From Oceanimonas baumannii (lineage in GTDB: Bacteria; Pseudomonadota; Gammaproteobacteria; Enterobacterales; Aeromonadaceae), in the NCBI RefSeq assembly GCF_002245495.1, contig NZ_NQJF01000002.1, forward strand, positions 1 to 64,000: a DNA stretch of 64,000 nucleotides, in the 5' to 3' direction. Numbering within the stretch: the stretch's first letter is position 1; each line of letters starts with the position of its first letter. Under the pieces are notes generated by a model. That model had not been told where the DNA came from and searched no databases. It saw only the letters and a program-made list of their open reading frames with translations. Positions 42,057 through 51,668 of the stretch are shown in pieces. A program made the translations under genes and the position numbers.

Positions 42057-42135
42057 CCCGCTTTAACCCTCACCCACCTGCCAATGCCGCCGGCTCTATA
42101 CTTAATCCGCAATGTACCGGGGGGAGGAGGGCGTT

Positions 42136-43212
42136 ATGGATGTAAACAACAAGGACCTGTGGGAGAACCCGCTGGGCACCGACGGGTTTGAGTTTGTGGA
42201 ATATGCCTCTGCCGAGCCGGAGCGACTGGCACAGCTGTTTGAGCAACTGGGGTTTGTGGCCGTGTCGCGCCATCGCAGCAAGAATGTGACGCTGTACCGC
42301 CAGGGGGACATCAATTTTATTCTCAACGCAGAACCCGACAGCCAGGCGGCACATTTTGCCGAACAGCACGGTCCTTGCGCCAACGCCATGGCATTCCGTG
42401 TCAAAGACGCTGCTGCGGCTATTCGCCGGCTGCAGGCGGATGGTGCCAGAGTCGTGCCTTCCGGTGCCGGCCCTATGGAGCTGCAGATCCCGGCCATTGA
42501 GGGTATTGGCGGCTCACTCATTTATCTGGTGGATCGCTATGGCGATCACAGTATCTATGATGTGGACTTCCGGCCGCTGGAAGGGGTGGATCGTCATCCA
42601 GAGGGGGTGGGGCTGCTCCGTATTGATCACCTGACTCATAATGTGGCGCAGGGACATATGGATACCTGGTCCGGGTTTTATCACCGGCTGTTCAATTTCA
42701 GGGAAATCCGCTATTTCGATATTGAAGGCAGGTTAACCGGGCTGCGTTCCCGGGCCATGACCAGCCCCTGCGGCAAGATCCGTATTCCCATCAATGAATC
42801 GGCCGACGAATACAGCCAGATAGAAGAGTTTCTGCATCAGTATCAAGGTGAGGGCATTCAGCATATTGCCCTGGGTACGGATAATATTTATCTCACCGTA
42901 GAGCAGCTGCGTGCTGGTGGCATGCATTTTATGGATACGCCCGATACCTACTATGAGCGTCTGGATGCACGCTTGCCGGGTCATGGAGAGGATCTGGCCC
43001 GGTTACAGAAAAACCGTATTCTAATGGACGGAGCCCCTACGGAAGGGCAGGGGCTGCTGCTGCAGATTTTTACCGATACCGTGATAGGCCCCATTTTCTT
43101 TGAAATTATTCAGCGCAAAGGTAATGAGGGCTTTGGTGAGGGTAATTTTCAGGCACTTTTTGAATCTATTGAGGAGGATCAGATACGCAGAGGCGTACTG
43201 AAGGCGGATTAA
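42136..43212 (+). CDS. hppD: 4-hydroxyphenylpyruvate dioxygenase
   Basis: Fe(II) dioxygenase converting 4-hydroxyphenylpyruvate to homogentisate in tyrosine breakdown. 358 residues from ATG 42136, which follows GGGGAGGAGGG; an earlier ATG at 42112 has no such site. The three iron ligands are visible: His165 (RIDHLTHNV), His243 (GIQHIAL) and Glu323 (FFEIIQRKG). A TyrR-like box lies upstream, and an NSS-type amino-acid transporter follows. Homogentisate dioxygenase genes are not in the window. Confidence 0.93.
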   Translation: MDVNNKDLWENPLGTDGFEFVEYASAEPERLAQLFEQLGFVAVSRHRSKNVTLYRQGDINFILNAEPDSQAAHFAEQHGPCANAMAFRVKDAAAAIRRLQADGARVVPSGAGPMELQIPAIEGIGGSLIYLVDRYGDHSIYDVDFRPLEGVDRHPEGVGLLRIDHLTHNVAQGHMDTWSGFYHRLFNFREIRYFDIEGRLTGLRSRAMTSPCGKIRIPINESADEYSQIEEFLHQYQGEGIQHIALGTDNIYLTVEQLRAGGMHFMDTPDTYYERLDARLPGHGEDLARLQKNRILMDGAPTEGQGLLLQIFTDTVIGPIFFEIIQRKGNEGFGEGNFQALFESIEEDQIRRGVLKAD

Positions 43213-43276
43213 TCTTCACTTTTTAACCTAAGCCGTTTTTTATTTGAGCGCAAGGTGGCAAAATAGCAGGACATGC

Positions 43277-43294
43277 TGTCAGCCATTCTTTACA
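43277..43294 (+). promoter_or_regulatory. TyrR-like box upstream of the NSS transporter
   Basis: TGTCAG-CCATTC-TTTACA keeps the TGT-N12-ACA core of the TyrR box and a perfect right half. It is 55 bp ahead of the transporter start. Confidence 0.55.
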
Positions 43295-43349
43295 CCTTTA
43301 GCCGGGGTGGCTGATGTCGCCAACAGGCTAGAACAAAAACGGAGTGGGT

Positions 43350-44723
43350 GTGGTTAACAGTGTGCAGAAAGCCGGTGCAAGCCCGGCCCAGTGGTCCAGT
43401 CGGTTTGCTTTTATTATGGCCGCTGTGGGCTCGGCAGTTGGGCTGGGAAATATCTGGAAGTTTCCTTACATCACCGGCGAAAATGGCGGTGGTGCTTTTG
43501 TGCTGGTGTATCTGGGCTGCATCGCTATTATCGGTATTCCCATTATGATGGCGGAAGTGATGCTGGGCCGTCGTGGTGGTAAAAGCCCCATTGGCACCAT
43601 GCAGGTGCTGAGTAGAGCAGAGGGCCGGTCCCGTGGCTGGGTGGGGATTGGTATTCTGGCCACCCTGGCCTCTTTTCTTATCCTGTCTTTTTATAGTGTG
43701 ATTGCCGGCTGGACCATGCCCTATATTGTGTCGGCAGCCAGTGGGGAGCTGAGCAATATCAGTGCTGAAACCTCCGGAGCGTTGTTTGAAGGCCTGCTGG
43801 CTTCTCCTGGGCAGTTGCTGCTGTGGCATTCGGTATTTATGGGGTTGACGGTGCTGGTCTCTGCCGGCGGTGTGCGTCATGGCCTGGAGCGGGCGGTGAC
43901 CAAGCTGATGCCGGCGCTGTTTGTGCTGCTGCTTATTTTGGTAGGTTATGCCACCACGACCGGCCATTTTGGCGAAGCGGTCAGCTTTTTGTTCCGGCCC
44001 GACTTTTCCAGCTTAACTGCCGAAGCCGTACTGGTGGCGCTGGGTCATGCCTTTTTCACCCTTAGCCTGGCCAGTGGTGCCATGATGGCGTACGGCGCTT
44101 ACCTCAATAAAAAGGTCTCTATTGTTCGCACCTCGTTTACCGTGGCGATTCTGGACACCTGTGTGGCGATGCTGGCGGGACTGGCCATTTTTCCGGTGGT
44201 ATTTGCTCACGGGCTGGCAGCCGGTGAAGGGCCGGGGCTTATTTTTGTGACCCTGCCGGTGGCGTTTGGCCAGATGCCCGGCGGCAGCTTTTTTGCCCTG
44301 TTATTTTTTGTGCTGCTGCTGTTTGCAGCCTGGAGCTCGTCTATTTCCATGCTGGAATCGCTGGTCAGCCATTTGCATGAGCGGGGCATCAGCCGTGTTA
44401 AAGCGGCCATCGGTGGTGGCCTGGTGGCCTGGCTGATCGGCATTACTACGCTGTTGTCGTTGAATGTGTGGTCGGACTTTGCGCCGCTTTCCATGTTTGA
44501 GCGCTTTGAGGGGAAAACCCTGTTTGATTTGTACGATTACTTTACCGCTAACATTATGATGCCGCTTTGTGCCTTCCTGACTGCCGTTTTTGCCGGCTGG
44601 GTGATGAAGCCTGAGCATTCTGCCGCCGAGCTGGGACAGCGCTGGCATGGTGTCTGGTATGCGGTGATGCGTTATTTCACTCCCATAGCGGTGCTGATCG
44701 TGTTTTATACCAACCTGGGTTAA
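43350..44723 (+). CDS. Sodium-dependent NSS-family amino-acid transporter
   Basis: About 457 residues, twelve predicted membrane helices. The first helix carries the family signature AFIMAAVGSAVGLGNIWKFPY, and TGENGGGAFVLVYL follows, both hallmarks of neurotransmitter:sodium symporters. I prefer the GTG at 43350 (GGAG at 43341, spacing 5) to the GTG at 43344. Adjacent hppD and a shared TyrR-like box suggest it imports tyrosine, phenylalanine or tryptophan, like TnaT/TyT-type bacterial members; specificity is inferred. Confidence 0.88.
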   Translation: MVNSVQKAGASPAQWSSRFAFIMAAVGSAVGLGNIWKFPYITGENGGGAFVLVYLGCIAIIGIPIMMAEVMLGRRGGKSPIGTMQVLSRAEGRSRGWVGIGILATLASFLILSFYSVIAGWTMPYIVSAASGELSNISAETSGALFEGLLASPGQLLLWHSVFMGLTVLVSAGGVRHGLERAVTKLMPALFVLLLILVGYATTTGHFGEAVSFLFRPDFSSLTAEAVLVALGHAFFTLSLASGAMMAYGAYLNKKVSIVRTSFTVAILDTCVAMLAGLAIFPVVFAHGLAAGEGPGLIFVTLPVAFGQMPGGSFFALLFFVLLLFAAWSSSISMLESLVSHLHERGISRVKAAIGGGLVAWLIGITTLLSLNVWSDFAPLSMFERFEGKTLFDLYDYFTANIMMPLCAFLTAVFAGWVMKPEHSAAELGQRWHGVWYAVMRYFTPIAVLIVFYTNLG

Positions 44724-44900
44724 GGGCTGCCCCCCCCATTGGGCTTTAATCAGTAATACGACGCATGGGCGCAGAGTTGAAAATGGGTTTTTTGTGCTTT
44801 AAGTTTCGTGTATGTTGCAAAATGGGATGATAAATGACGTTTCTTCTCTTTTTGAAACCATTGATGTCTTTTCATTAAATAAAAATACGAGAGCTAATAA

Positions 44901-45653
44901 ATGAAAAAAACCATGATTGCTGCTCTGGCAGCCGTTGCCGGCCTGTCAGGCTGTGTATCTAACGATACCAGTGGTCTGTTGGGCGCGGGTATGACCGCGT
45001 TTGAAGGGGTCACCTTGTCCAAGGCTGAACTGCAGGCCGAGGCCAGCTTGTCGGCCAAGCAAATGGACACCGAGAACAAGCTCTCTGCACCCAATAGCCG
45101 TTACAGCAAGCGTCTGGCCCGCCTGACCGAAAAGCTGACCAGCATTGATGGCACACCGCTGAATTTTGCTGTGTATGAGTCTGATGAAATCAACGCCTTT
45201 GCTATGCCTGATGGCACCGTACGTGTTTATTCCGGCCTGATGGACGTGATGGATGACAACGAACTGATGGCTGTGATCGGGCATGAAGTCGGTCACGTCA
45301 AGTTTGAGCACTCTCTGAATCAGTATAAAACCGCTTATCTGACCGAAGCTGCCAAACAGGCGGCGGCGTCTACCGGTGGTGTGCTTGGCTCTCTGGCATC
45401 GTCTCAGTACGGCGATATCGGTGCCAAGTTTCTTAATGCCCAGTTTTCCCAGCAGGACGAACTTGAGTCTGATTCTTATGGTGTAGAAGTCTTGTGTCAG
45501 CTGGGAATGGACCCTTATGGTGCCATGCGTGCCCAGGAAAAACTGATGAAGCATGCCGGCAATGGCGGCGGTTTGTTCTCCAGCCACCCGGCTACCGATA
45601 CCCGTATTGAAAAAGCCCGCAAGGCCGCGGCTGAATCAAGCTGCGGCAGTTGA
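44901..45653 (+). CDS. loiP: M48-family metalloprotease lipoprotein LoiP
   Basis: 250 residues. The lipobox LSGC (Cys18) makes this a periplasmic lipoprotein. The zinc site HEVGH at 128-132 with a downstream Glu in QQDELESDSYG (third ligand) marks an M48 protease, and phrases such as NAFAMPDGTVRVYSGLMDVM and SSHPATDTRIEKAR match E. coli LoiP (YggG), an outer-membrane-associated protease of the membrane-quality-control system that works with BepA. Its terminator follows directly. Confidence 0.92.
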   Translation: MKKTMIAALAAVAGLSGCVSNDTSGLLGAGMTAFEGVTLSKAELQAEASLSAKQMDTENKLSAPNSRYSKRLARLTEKLTSIDGTPLNFAVYESDEINAFAMPDGTVRVYSGLMDVMDDNELMAVIGHEVGHVKFEHSLNQYKTAYLTEAAKQAAASTGGVLGSLASSQYGDIGAKFLNAQFSQQDELESDSYGVEVLCQLGMDPYGAMRAQEKLMKHAGNGGGLFSSHPATDTRIEKARKAAAESSCGS

Positions 45654-45675
45654 GTCTGTTTTTATCGCTTGTAAC

Positions 45676-45704
45676 ATGCCGGCGTTCAGCGCCGGCATTT
45701 TTTT
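45676..45704 (+). terminator. Terminator of loiP
   Basis: ATGCCGGCG and CGCCGGCAT arms with a TTCAG loop followed by a run of seven Ts. Confidence 0.9.
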
Positions 45705-45747
45705 ACCTGCGTGCAGACCTCTGCCTGGCGTCGTGAATCATACCGGG

Positions 45748-47109
45748 TTACAGGCCGTATCTTTCTATTTTCTTCAGCAGCCCCTGTCGTGACAGTCCCA
45801 GTGTCTGGGCGGCGTGGGTGCGGTTGTTATCGTGGCGGGCGAGCGCGCTGGTGATCAGTGATATTTCCAGTGCCCGTACCTGGGCATCCAGGGTGTCGCC
45901 AGCAGACAAAGGCACTGCGGCATGGCTGTCTCTGGCATCGGGATAGAGCAGCGCTATGTCATCCAGGGTAATAATGCCACCCTGGGCGATGGCGGCTACG
46001 CTATCCAGGGTACTTTTCAGTTCACGAACGTTACCCGGCCAGCGCCGTTGAATAAACCAGTTAAAGGCGGCGGTGTCCGGGTGCAGGGGCGGCTGGCTGC
46101 AACTTCCGGCCTGCAATTCGAGAAAGTGGCTGATGAGTAGCGGAATATCTTCCGGTCGCTCGTCCAGCGGACGTGTTTCAATCGTGACTCCCTTAATGCG
46201 GTAAAACAAATCCTCACGAAACTCGCCGTTGGTCACCCGGTCTGGCAGGCTGGCGTTGGTGGCGGAGATCACCCGCACATTGATGGTTTCAAGTTCTCGT
46301 CCTCCTACCGGGTAGAAGCTGCCTTCCTGCAATACTCGCAGCAGTTTGACCTGCATGGCCAGAGGCATATCGCCGATTTCATCAAGAAACAGGGTGCCGC
46401 CATCTGCCAGTTTCAGCAGGCCAACCTTGTTGCGATCGGCACCGGTAAATGCCCCTTTGGTATGACCGAACAGTTCACTTTCCAGCAGTTCGGCAGGAAT
46501 GGCACCGCAATGGACGGAAATAAAGGGGCCGTCAGCCCTGTTGCTCAGGTTGTGAATGGCACGGGAGATCACTTCCTTGCCGGTACCGGAGGGACCGGTG
46601 ACCAGCACGCGCACATCGGTGGGCGCAATACGGCTGACCAGAGCACGAATGGTATTCATGGCCGGTGAGGCACCAATCAGGGTGGTAATGGGATTTTGTT
46701 TGCTGATGCAGGTTTTCAGGCTGTTCAGCTCCCGGACCAGTTGATGCTTGGTAATGGCACGGCGGATCACCACCGCCAGCAGATCCGGATCCATGGGTTT
46801 GGCCAGCAGATCCCAGGCCCCCTGGCGCAGCGCCTCCAGCGCCAGCTCCCGTTCGCCATGGCCGGTAAGAATGATTACGGGCCTGTCGGTGAACTCGGGC
46901 AGGGCGGCAAGCGTATGATGAGGATCAAAGTGAGGAGGCATGGACAAGTCCAGCAGGATCAGGTCTGCATCAACCCTGGCCAGCAGAGTGCGTAACTCAT
47001 CCAGACTTGCCCCTGTGTGTACCTCGTAGCCTTCGGCCTGTAACCATTGGGCACCGAGTGTGCGAAAGGCGGGCTCGTCGTCAATTACCACAATACGGGC
47101 AATGTTCAT
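45748..47109 (-). CDS. Sigma-54-dependent response regulator (NtrC family)
   Basis: 453 residues. Receiver domain with the phosphorylatable Asp54 (ILLDLSMPP) and Lys in [12 protein letters not shown]+ domain with Walker A GPSGTGKE at 172-179, the sigma-54 contact GAFTGA at 219-224 and Walker [15 protein letters not shown]-terminal Fis-type helix-turn-helix ([20 protein letters not shown]). The start overlaps the kinase stop. Receiver, AAA+ and HTH order and the ending resemble RegA/PrsR-type regulators. Divergent cioAB operon has a fitting -24/-12 promoter. Confidence 0.92.
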   Translation of the reverse strand: MNIARIVVIDDEPAFRTLGAQWLQAEGYEVHTGASLDELRTLLARVDADLILLDLSMPPHFDPHHTLAALPEFTDRPVIILTGHGERELALEALRQGAWDLLAKPMDPDLLAVVIRRAITKHQLVRELNSLKTCISKQNPITTLIGASPAMNTIRALVSRIAPTDVRVLVTGPSGTGKEVISRAIHNLSNRADGPFISVHCGAIPAELLESELFGHTKGAFTGADRNKVGLLKLADGGTLFLDEIGDMPLAMQVKLLRVLQEGSFYPVGGRELETINVRVISATNASLPDRVTNGEFREDLFYRIKGVTIETRPLDERPEDIPLLISHFLELQAGSCSQPPLHPDTAAFNWFIQRRWPGNVRELKSTLDSVAAIAQGGIITLDDIALLYPDARDSHAAVPLSAGDTLDAQVRALEISLITSALARHDNNRTHAAQTLGLSRQGLLKKIERYGL

Positions 47110-48974
47110 GATGTGGGCTCCTCAGGAAAATAAAGTGCAAACGTCACCGGCCAGCCGGCATCATTGCGGTAGTGAATATGACCTCCGTGGGCTTCCATAA
47201 TCCGCTGCACAATGGCCAGACCCAGCCCGCTGCCACCGGCGCGGCGGCTGACAAAGGGGCGGAACAGCCGGGACTGCATGTCGGGTTCGATAGACGGTCC
47301 GTTGTTATGCAGCCACAGCACACCGGGGTTATCTCCGGCCTCCAGCCGAAGCCGGCCGTCGGACTGATTGCGTAAAAACGACAGGGCATTGTCGAGCAGA
47401 TTGGTCAGCACTTGCTGCAGCCGGTAAGGGTCGGCATACAGCTGATAGTGCTCGGGCAGATTCAGTTCAAGCCGGACCTGCTGCCAGTCAAATTGCGGCT
47501 TCAGGCTGTTAATCAGCGGTAGCAAAGCAGTATGCCGGGGCTGAATATGCAGCTGGCCGGAATAGGCCAGCATGTCAACGATCAAGCGATCCGCCCGTTT
47601 AAGTTGATCCTGGATCATGGCTTTCCGATCCGGATCCAGGCCGGCGGTGGCCATGGAAATAATATTCAGTGGATTGCGTAATTCATGGGCCATGGCTGCC
47701 GACAATCCGCCCAGCTCTACCAGGTGTTGCTCTGATACCCGTTTTCGTTCGGCCTCTGCCAGTTGTAGTGAGCGCTCCAGCAGGCCACAGCGGGTAGCCA
47801 GCAAAGAGCCGAATACCTCGGCGGTAAGACGCATTCCCGGGGTTACATCGTCAAATCCCTTCAGTCGGAATTGCCAGTCGTTACGCTGATGCAGGCACCA
47901 GAGCTCAAGTCCGGATCCGGGTTCAAAGCGGGGAGGGGTAGTCAGTAGTCGAACCGTTACCGGCTGGCCCATCTGCCGGGCCAGCAGTTGCTGGGCTTCG
48001 TGTGCCAGCGTGTGCCAGTTATCGGTGTCGCGCAACCGGGCCAGCCAGGTATCTAGCAACTGCTCGTCAAGCCGGCTGCCCGGATAAATCAACCGTTCAA
48101 CCAGTTTGCTGACTGGTTGATACAGTACCAGTGCCAGCATCAGTAACAGCAAAGAGTAAAGCCACAGCTGCCATTGTGGCACCGCTGCCAGTGCCTGCAT
48201 GCCAAGACGGCCGGCCATGGCACTGAATAATGCCATCAGCCCCAGCAGCAAGGTGGTCATCAGGATCCACAGTAATGCCCGGTTGGCCCAGGCATTCACT
48301 TCCAGCATCTGGTAGCGGACCACACCATAAACCAGTAACAACACATAGCTGGGCAGTAGCAACATGGGCCAGGGATACCACAGCAGCCCCAGAGAGGGAA
48401 AAATAAAACTGGTGGCCAGCAACAGGCCCCAGGCACCGGCAGCAAACATGGCGGCAATGGAGCGGCGGCGATTCCCCTGCTGGTGGATAAAGCCCCACAG
48501 CAGCAGGGCGTGCGCCAGCATACCGATAAAAATGGTGTAACCGATGTTGAACCAGCCACTGCCATGGAACACAAAATAGTGCTCAAAGGGCCCGAAAGCG
48601 ATGATACTGCCGCCTCTCAGCCACAGGGTGCTGAGGCTGATCAGTACCGCAACTACGTACATCAGGCCGCGATAACGGGCCAGGCGCGTCAGCCACAGAC
48701 GCTGTGCCGGCCCCTGATTGACAAAACCAATGGCAAAGTCGAGAAAAAAGGTAGGCATTAACGGATTGGCCAGGATCAGTGCCATGCCGGTGATATGCCA
48801 GCCATAAAACACGGCTACATGGCCTGCACACCATAGTGCCATCATGATGCCAAAGCCCGCCAGGGCCTTCATGCTGCGCCGGCGCCGGGCCCGCCAGAAC
48901 AGCCAGGCCGATACCAGCAGAGCACAGCCGCTGGTGAGCATCATCATGAGTTCAAAAGCGAGGTCCAGGGGCAT
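47106..48974 (-). CDS. Membrane sensor histidine kinase
   Basis: 622 residues. About eight N-terminal hydrophobic segments (residues about 1-290) take the place of a periplasmic sensor, which suggests sensing within the membrane, for example of quinone redox state or lipid. A linker (about 300-400) leads to a dimerisation helix with the phosphoacceptor His in MAHELRNPLNII, then an HATPase domain (NLLDNALSFLRN N-box, SGLGLAIVQRIMEAHGG G2-box). Co-transcribed and overlapping with the sigma-54 regulator. Gene order and topology recall PrsK/PrsR of exopolysaccharide systems, but no PEP-CTERM sorting genes are here. Confidence 0.9.
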   Translation of the reverse strand: MPLDLAFELMMMLTSGCALLVSAWLFWRARRRRSMKALAGFGIMMALWCAGHVAVFYGWHITGMALILANPLMPTFFLDFAIGFVNQGPAQRLWLTRLARYRGLMYVVAVLISLSTLWLRGGSIIAFGPFEHYFVFHGSGWFNIGYTIFIGMLAHALLLWGFIHQQGNRRRSIAAMFAAGAWGLLLATSFIFPSLGLLWYPWPMLLLPSYVLLLVYGVVRYQMLEVNAWANRALLWILMTTLLLGLMALFSAMAGRLGMQALAAVPQWQLWLYSLLLLMLALVLYQPVSKLVERLIYPGSRLDEQLLDTWLARLRDTDNWHTLAHEAQQLLARQMGQPVTVRLLTTPPRFEPGSGLELWCLHQRNDWQFRLKGFDDVTPGMRLTAEVFGSLLATRCGLLERSLQLAEAERKRVSEQHLVELGGLSAAMAHELRNPLNIISMATAGLDPDRKAMIQDQLKRADRLIVDMLAYSGQLHIQPRHTALLPLINSLKPQFDWQQVRLELNLPEHYQLYADPYRLQQVLTNLLDNALSFLRNQSDGRLRLEAGDNPGVLWLHNNGPSIEPDMQSRLFRPFVSRRAGGSGLGLAIVQRIMEAHGGHIHYRNDAGWPVTFALYFPEEPTS

Positions 48975-49030
48975 GGAGGTCGTCCGATGTAAATAAGGTT
49001 GACATTTTTGCGGTAAAAAACTGTAAACCT

Positions 49031-49050
49031 AGTTGTCAGTTAACACAAGT
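49031..49050. promoter_or_regulatory. Dyad upstream of the -24/-12 promoter
   Basis: AGTTGTCAGTTAACACAAGT is an imperfect palindrome around GTTAAC, 51 bp before the -24 element. Position fits an enhancer site for the adjacent sigma-54 regulator. A sigma-70 alternative lies just before it (TTGACA at 48999-49004, 17-bp spacer, TGTAAA). Confidence 0.4.
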
Positions 49051-49101
49051 TTTGAGCACTTTTTTGATCCCGGGCAAGGAGAATGCTGGTTTCTAAAAGG
49101 C

Positions 49102-49117
49102 TGGCATAGTTTGTGCT
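49102..49117 (+). promoter_or_regulatory. Candidate sigma-54 promoter of cio operon
   Basis: TGGCATAGTTTGTGCT matches the -24/-12 consensus (TGGCAC, N5, TTGCW) at all essential GG and GC positions and lies 40 bp ahead of the first small gene. Confidence 0.65.
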
Positions 49118-49156
49118 TGGTTAGGGTAACCAGACTAACGAGTGAGCAATATAACA

Positions 49157-49255
49157 ATGAACCTGATCACCCTGATGATGGAATTTTCCGCTATTCTTAT
49201 CGTTCTTTTTATGGCTGGCCTGCCAGCGCTGGTTCGCCGCCAGCTGGCCCGATAA
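49157..49255 (+). CDS. 32-residue membrane miniprotein before cioA
   Basis: MNLITLMMEFSAILIVLFM then AGLPALVRRQLAR: one hydrophobic helix (about 3-24) and a basic tail. It ends 9 bp before cioA, and its stop overlaps the cioA ribosome site (TAAGGAGG), so translation may be coupled. Small single-helix subunits (CydX, CydS/CydY-like) accompany bd-type oxidases; here it stands at the front of the operon. A coding role is probable from its position and clean amphipathic composition but unproven. Confidence 0.6.
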   Translation: MNLITLMMEFSAILIVLFMAGLPALVRRQLAR

Positions 49256-49264
49256 GGAGGATTC

Positions 49265-50671
49265 ATGGAACTTGATGCCGCCATACTGTCGCGAATACAG
49301 TTTGCATTCACTGTCAGTTTTCACATTATCTTTCCGTCTATCACCATTGGCCTGGCCACTGCCATTGCCATTTGGGAAGGCCTCTGGCTGAAAACCCGTA
49401 ACCCGGTTTATTTTCAGCTGGCCAAATTCTGGATAAAACCCTTTGCCATTACCTTTGGTATGGGGGTAGTAAGCGGCATTGTGCTGTCTTACGAATTTGG
49501 TACCAACTTCTCCCGTTTTTCCGAAATCACCGGCTCCGTACTGGGGCCACTGATGGCGTATGAGGTACTGACCGCTTTCTTTCTGGAAGCAGGCTTTCTC
49601 GGGGTCATGCTGTTTGGCTGGCAGCGGGTGGGGGAGAAACTGCACTATTTTGCAACCTGTGTGGTCGCCATCGGTACCTGGATTTCGGCGTTCTGGATTA
49701 TTGTGGCCAACTCCTGGATGCAGACACCGGCAGGCTATGAGCTGGTGAACGGACACTTTGAAGTGGCCAGCTGGATGGAAGTTATTTTTAACCCTTCCAT
49801 GCCTTACCGGCTGACGCATATGCTGATGGCTTCCATGCTTAGCGCCACCTTCCTGATTGGCGGTGTCAGCGCCTGGTATCTGTTTAAAAAGCGAGATCAG
49901 GCCTTTGGCCGCAAGGGACTGTCCATGGCACTGTGGGCCGCATTGCTGCTGGCGCCGGTACAGGCGCTGGTGGGTGACTTTCATGGTCTGAATGTAAAGG
50001 AGCATCAGCCTGTCAAGGTGGCGGCCATGGAAGGGATATGGCCTGAGCGTGAAGCGGGGGCCCCCCTGCTGTTGTTTGCTGTGCCCGATATGGAAGCGGA
50101 AACCAACCATTTCGAGATTAAAATCCCCAAACTGGCGTCTCTGATCCTGACTCACGAACTCGACGGTGAGTTGCAGGGACTGAAATCGGTACCACCAGAA
50201 GATCGTCCCAATGTGCCTCTGGTGTTCTATTCCTTCCGCGTTATGGTGGGTCTGGGCGTGCTGATGATCGGTGCTGCGTTATGGGGGTTGTGGCTGCGCA
50301 GAAAAGGCGGACGCTTCGAGAGCACTGCTTTTCAGTGGCTGATGATGCTGATGATCCCTTCCGGTGTGATTTCCACCCTGGCTGGCTGGTATGTAGCCGA
50401 AGTCGGCCGGCAGCCGTGGCTGGTACATGGCCTGGTGCGTACCATGGATGTGGTGTCGCCACTGCCGCCGGAGCGGATCCTGTTCTCGCTGACCCTGTTT
50501 GTGCTGACCTACAGCCTGCTGTTTTTCGTGTACCTCTATTTTATGGCCAAGTTGGTGCGTAAAGGGCCGCCGGATATGGCGCGGCTGGAGCAACACATGA
50601 TTGGCGTGAATGCCCCCGGTTTTGCCCTGGAGTGGGTGAAAAAACTGCAACACGAAGTGGTGGAGAACTGA
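49265..50671 (+). CDS. cioA: Cytochrome bd-type (cyanide-insensitive) quinol oxidase subunit I
   Basis: 468 residues, a heme-binding subunit I with nine or so helices. The N-terminal SRIQFAFTVSFHIIFPSIT contains the heme-ligand histidine, MEVIFNPSMPYRLTHMLMAS another ligand histidine region, and the C-terminal GWYVAEVGRQPWLVHGL is a family signature. The Q loop between helices 6 and 7 is short, which marks the CIO (CioAB) class rather than E. coli CydAB. Function: reduces oxygen with ubiquinol, resistant to cyanide and sulfide. Well-placed TAAGGAGG ribosome site. Confidence 0.92.
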   Translation: MELDAAILSRIQFAFTVSFHIIFPSITIGLATAIAIWEGLWLKTRNPVYFQLAKFWIKPFAITFGMGVVSGIVLSYEFGTNFSRFSEITGSVLGPLMAYEVLTAFFLEAGFLGVMLFGWQRVGEKLHYFATCVVAIGTWISAFWIIVANSWMQTPAGYELVNGHFEVASWMEVIFNPSMPYRLTHMLMASMLSATFLIGGVSAWYLFKKRDQAFGRKGLSMALWAALLLAPVQALVGDFHGLNVKEHQPVKVAAMEGIWPEREAGAPLLLFAVPDMEAETNHFEIKIPKLASLILTHELDGELQGLKSVPPEDRPNVPLVFYSFRVMVGLGVLMIGAALWGLWLRRKGGRFESTAFQWLMMLMIPSGVISTLAGWYVAEVGRQPWLVHGLVRTMDVVSPLPPERILFSLTLFVLTYSLLFFVYLYFMAKLVRKGPPDMARLEQHMIGVNAPGFALEWVKKLQHEVVEN

Positions 50672-50672
50672 T

Positions 50673-51668
50673 ATGGATCTGGCGCTGTTTTATTATTTGC
50701 TGCTGGGCTTTGCGGTACTGATGTATGTGGTGCTGGATGGTTTTGATCTGGGACTCGGCATTCTGTATCCGTGGTTTCGCAGCGAGGGGGAGCGGGATCA
50801 CATGATGCGCTCTATCTCCCATGTCTGGGACGGCAACGAAACCTGGCTGGTATTTGGCGGCGTGGTACTGTTTGCCGCCTTCCCTGCTGCTTATGCCGGC
50901 ATTCTGGCAAGTCTGTATACGCCCATTATCATTATGCTGATTGGCCTGATATTCAGGGGGGTTGCCTTTGAATATCGTTTCAAATCGCACCGCTCCAAGC
51001 CTTGGTGGGACAAGTCTTTCTGGCTGGGCTCGACGGTGGCGACCTTTTGTCAGGGGGCAGTGCTGGGTGCCGTGGTGCAGGGAGTGGATGCCGCTCCAGC
51101 CGAGCAGGGGGCGCTGGCCTGGCTCAGCCCGTTCAGCATTTTTACCGGCTTTGCGCTGATGGTCGCTTATGCGTTGCTGGCCTGTTGCTATCTGGTGCTT
51201 AAAAGTCGTGATCGCATGCTGGCGAGGGCGGCCCATCTGGGACGCCGGCTGGTGCTCATTGTAATGGCCATTTTGCTGGTGCTGAGCCTGTGGATGGTCG
51301 TGGCCAACAGCGAAGTCAGTGATCGCTGGTTTGATGGGCTTAACTTCTTGTGGTTGTCGCCGCTGCCCTTGATGAGTGTGGTGCTGGGCGTGCTGTTGTA
51401 CCGGGATCTGGACGGAGAGCCCCACGAAACCCGGCCCTTCTGGCTGGCCTGCGGCGTATTTCTGCTGGGCTTTGGTGGCCTTGTGGTAAGCCTGTTCCCT
51501 TACCTTATTCCGCACCAGCTGACGCTGTGGCAGGCCAGTGCGCCTGACTCCAGTCTTAAGTTTTTGCTGCCGGGCATACTGATTTTTTTGCCCCTGATCT
51601 GCGCCTACACCCTGTGGGGTTACCGTATTTTCTCCGGCAAGGTAGAAGACTTTGAGGAGGGTTATTAA
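50673..51668 (+). CDS. cioB: Cytochrome bd-type quinol oxidase subunit II
   Basis: 331 residues, eight or nine hydrophobic helices. It begins MDLALFYYLLLGFAVLMYVVLDGFDLGLGIL, the subunit II signature, and has SHVWDGNETWLVFGGVVLFAAFP. It forms the heterodimer with CioA, one base after whose stop it starts. The stop overlaps the start of the downstream miniprotein gene. Confidence 0.93.
   Translation: MDLALFYYLLLGFAVLMYVVLDGFDLGLGILYPWFRSEGERDHMMRSISHVWDGNETWLVFGGVVLFAAFPAAYAGILASLYTPIIIMLIGLIFRGVAFEYRFKSHRSKPWWDKSFWLGSTVATFCQGAVLGAVVQGVDAAPAEQGALAWLSPFSIFTGFALMVAYALLACCYLVLKSRDRMLARAAHLGRRLVLIVMAILLVLSLWMVVANSEVSDRWFDGLNFLWLSPLPLMSVVLGVLLYRDLDGEPHETRPFWLACGVFLLGFGGLVVSLFPYLIPHQLTLWQASAPDSSLKFLLPGILIFLPLICAYTLWGYRIFSGKVEDFEEGY

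Noticed and set aside
44730-44737. Seven-C run after the NSS transporter gene as a phase switch
   Set aside because: It lies just after a stop codon, not in a promoter spacer or coding sequence, so no switch mechanism is evident.
49121-50155. A 344-codon frame opposite cioA
   Set aside because: Antisense shadow of a clear oxidase subunit; His/Gln-rich translation without motif.
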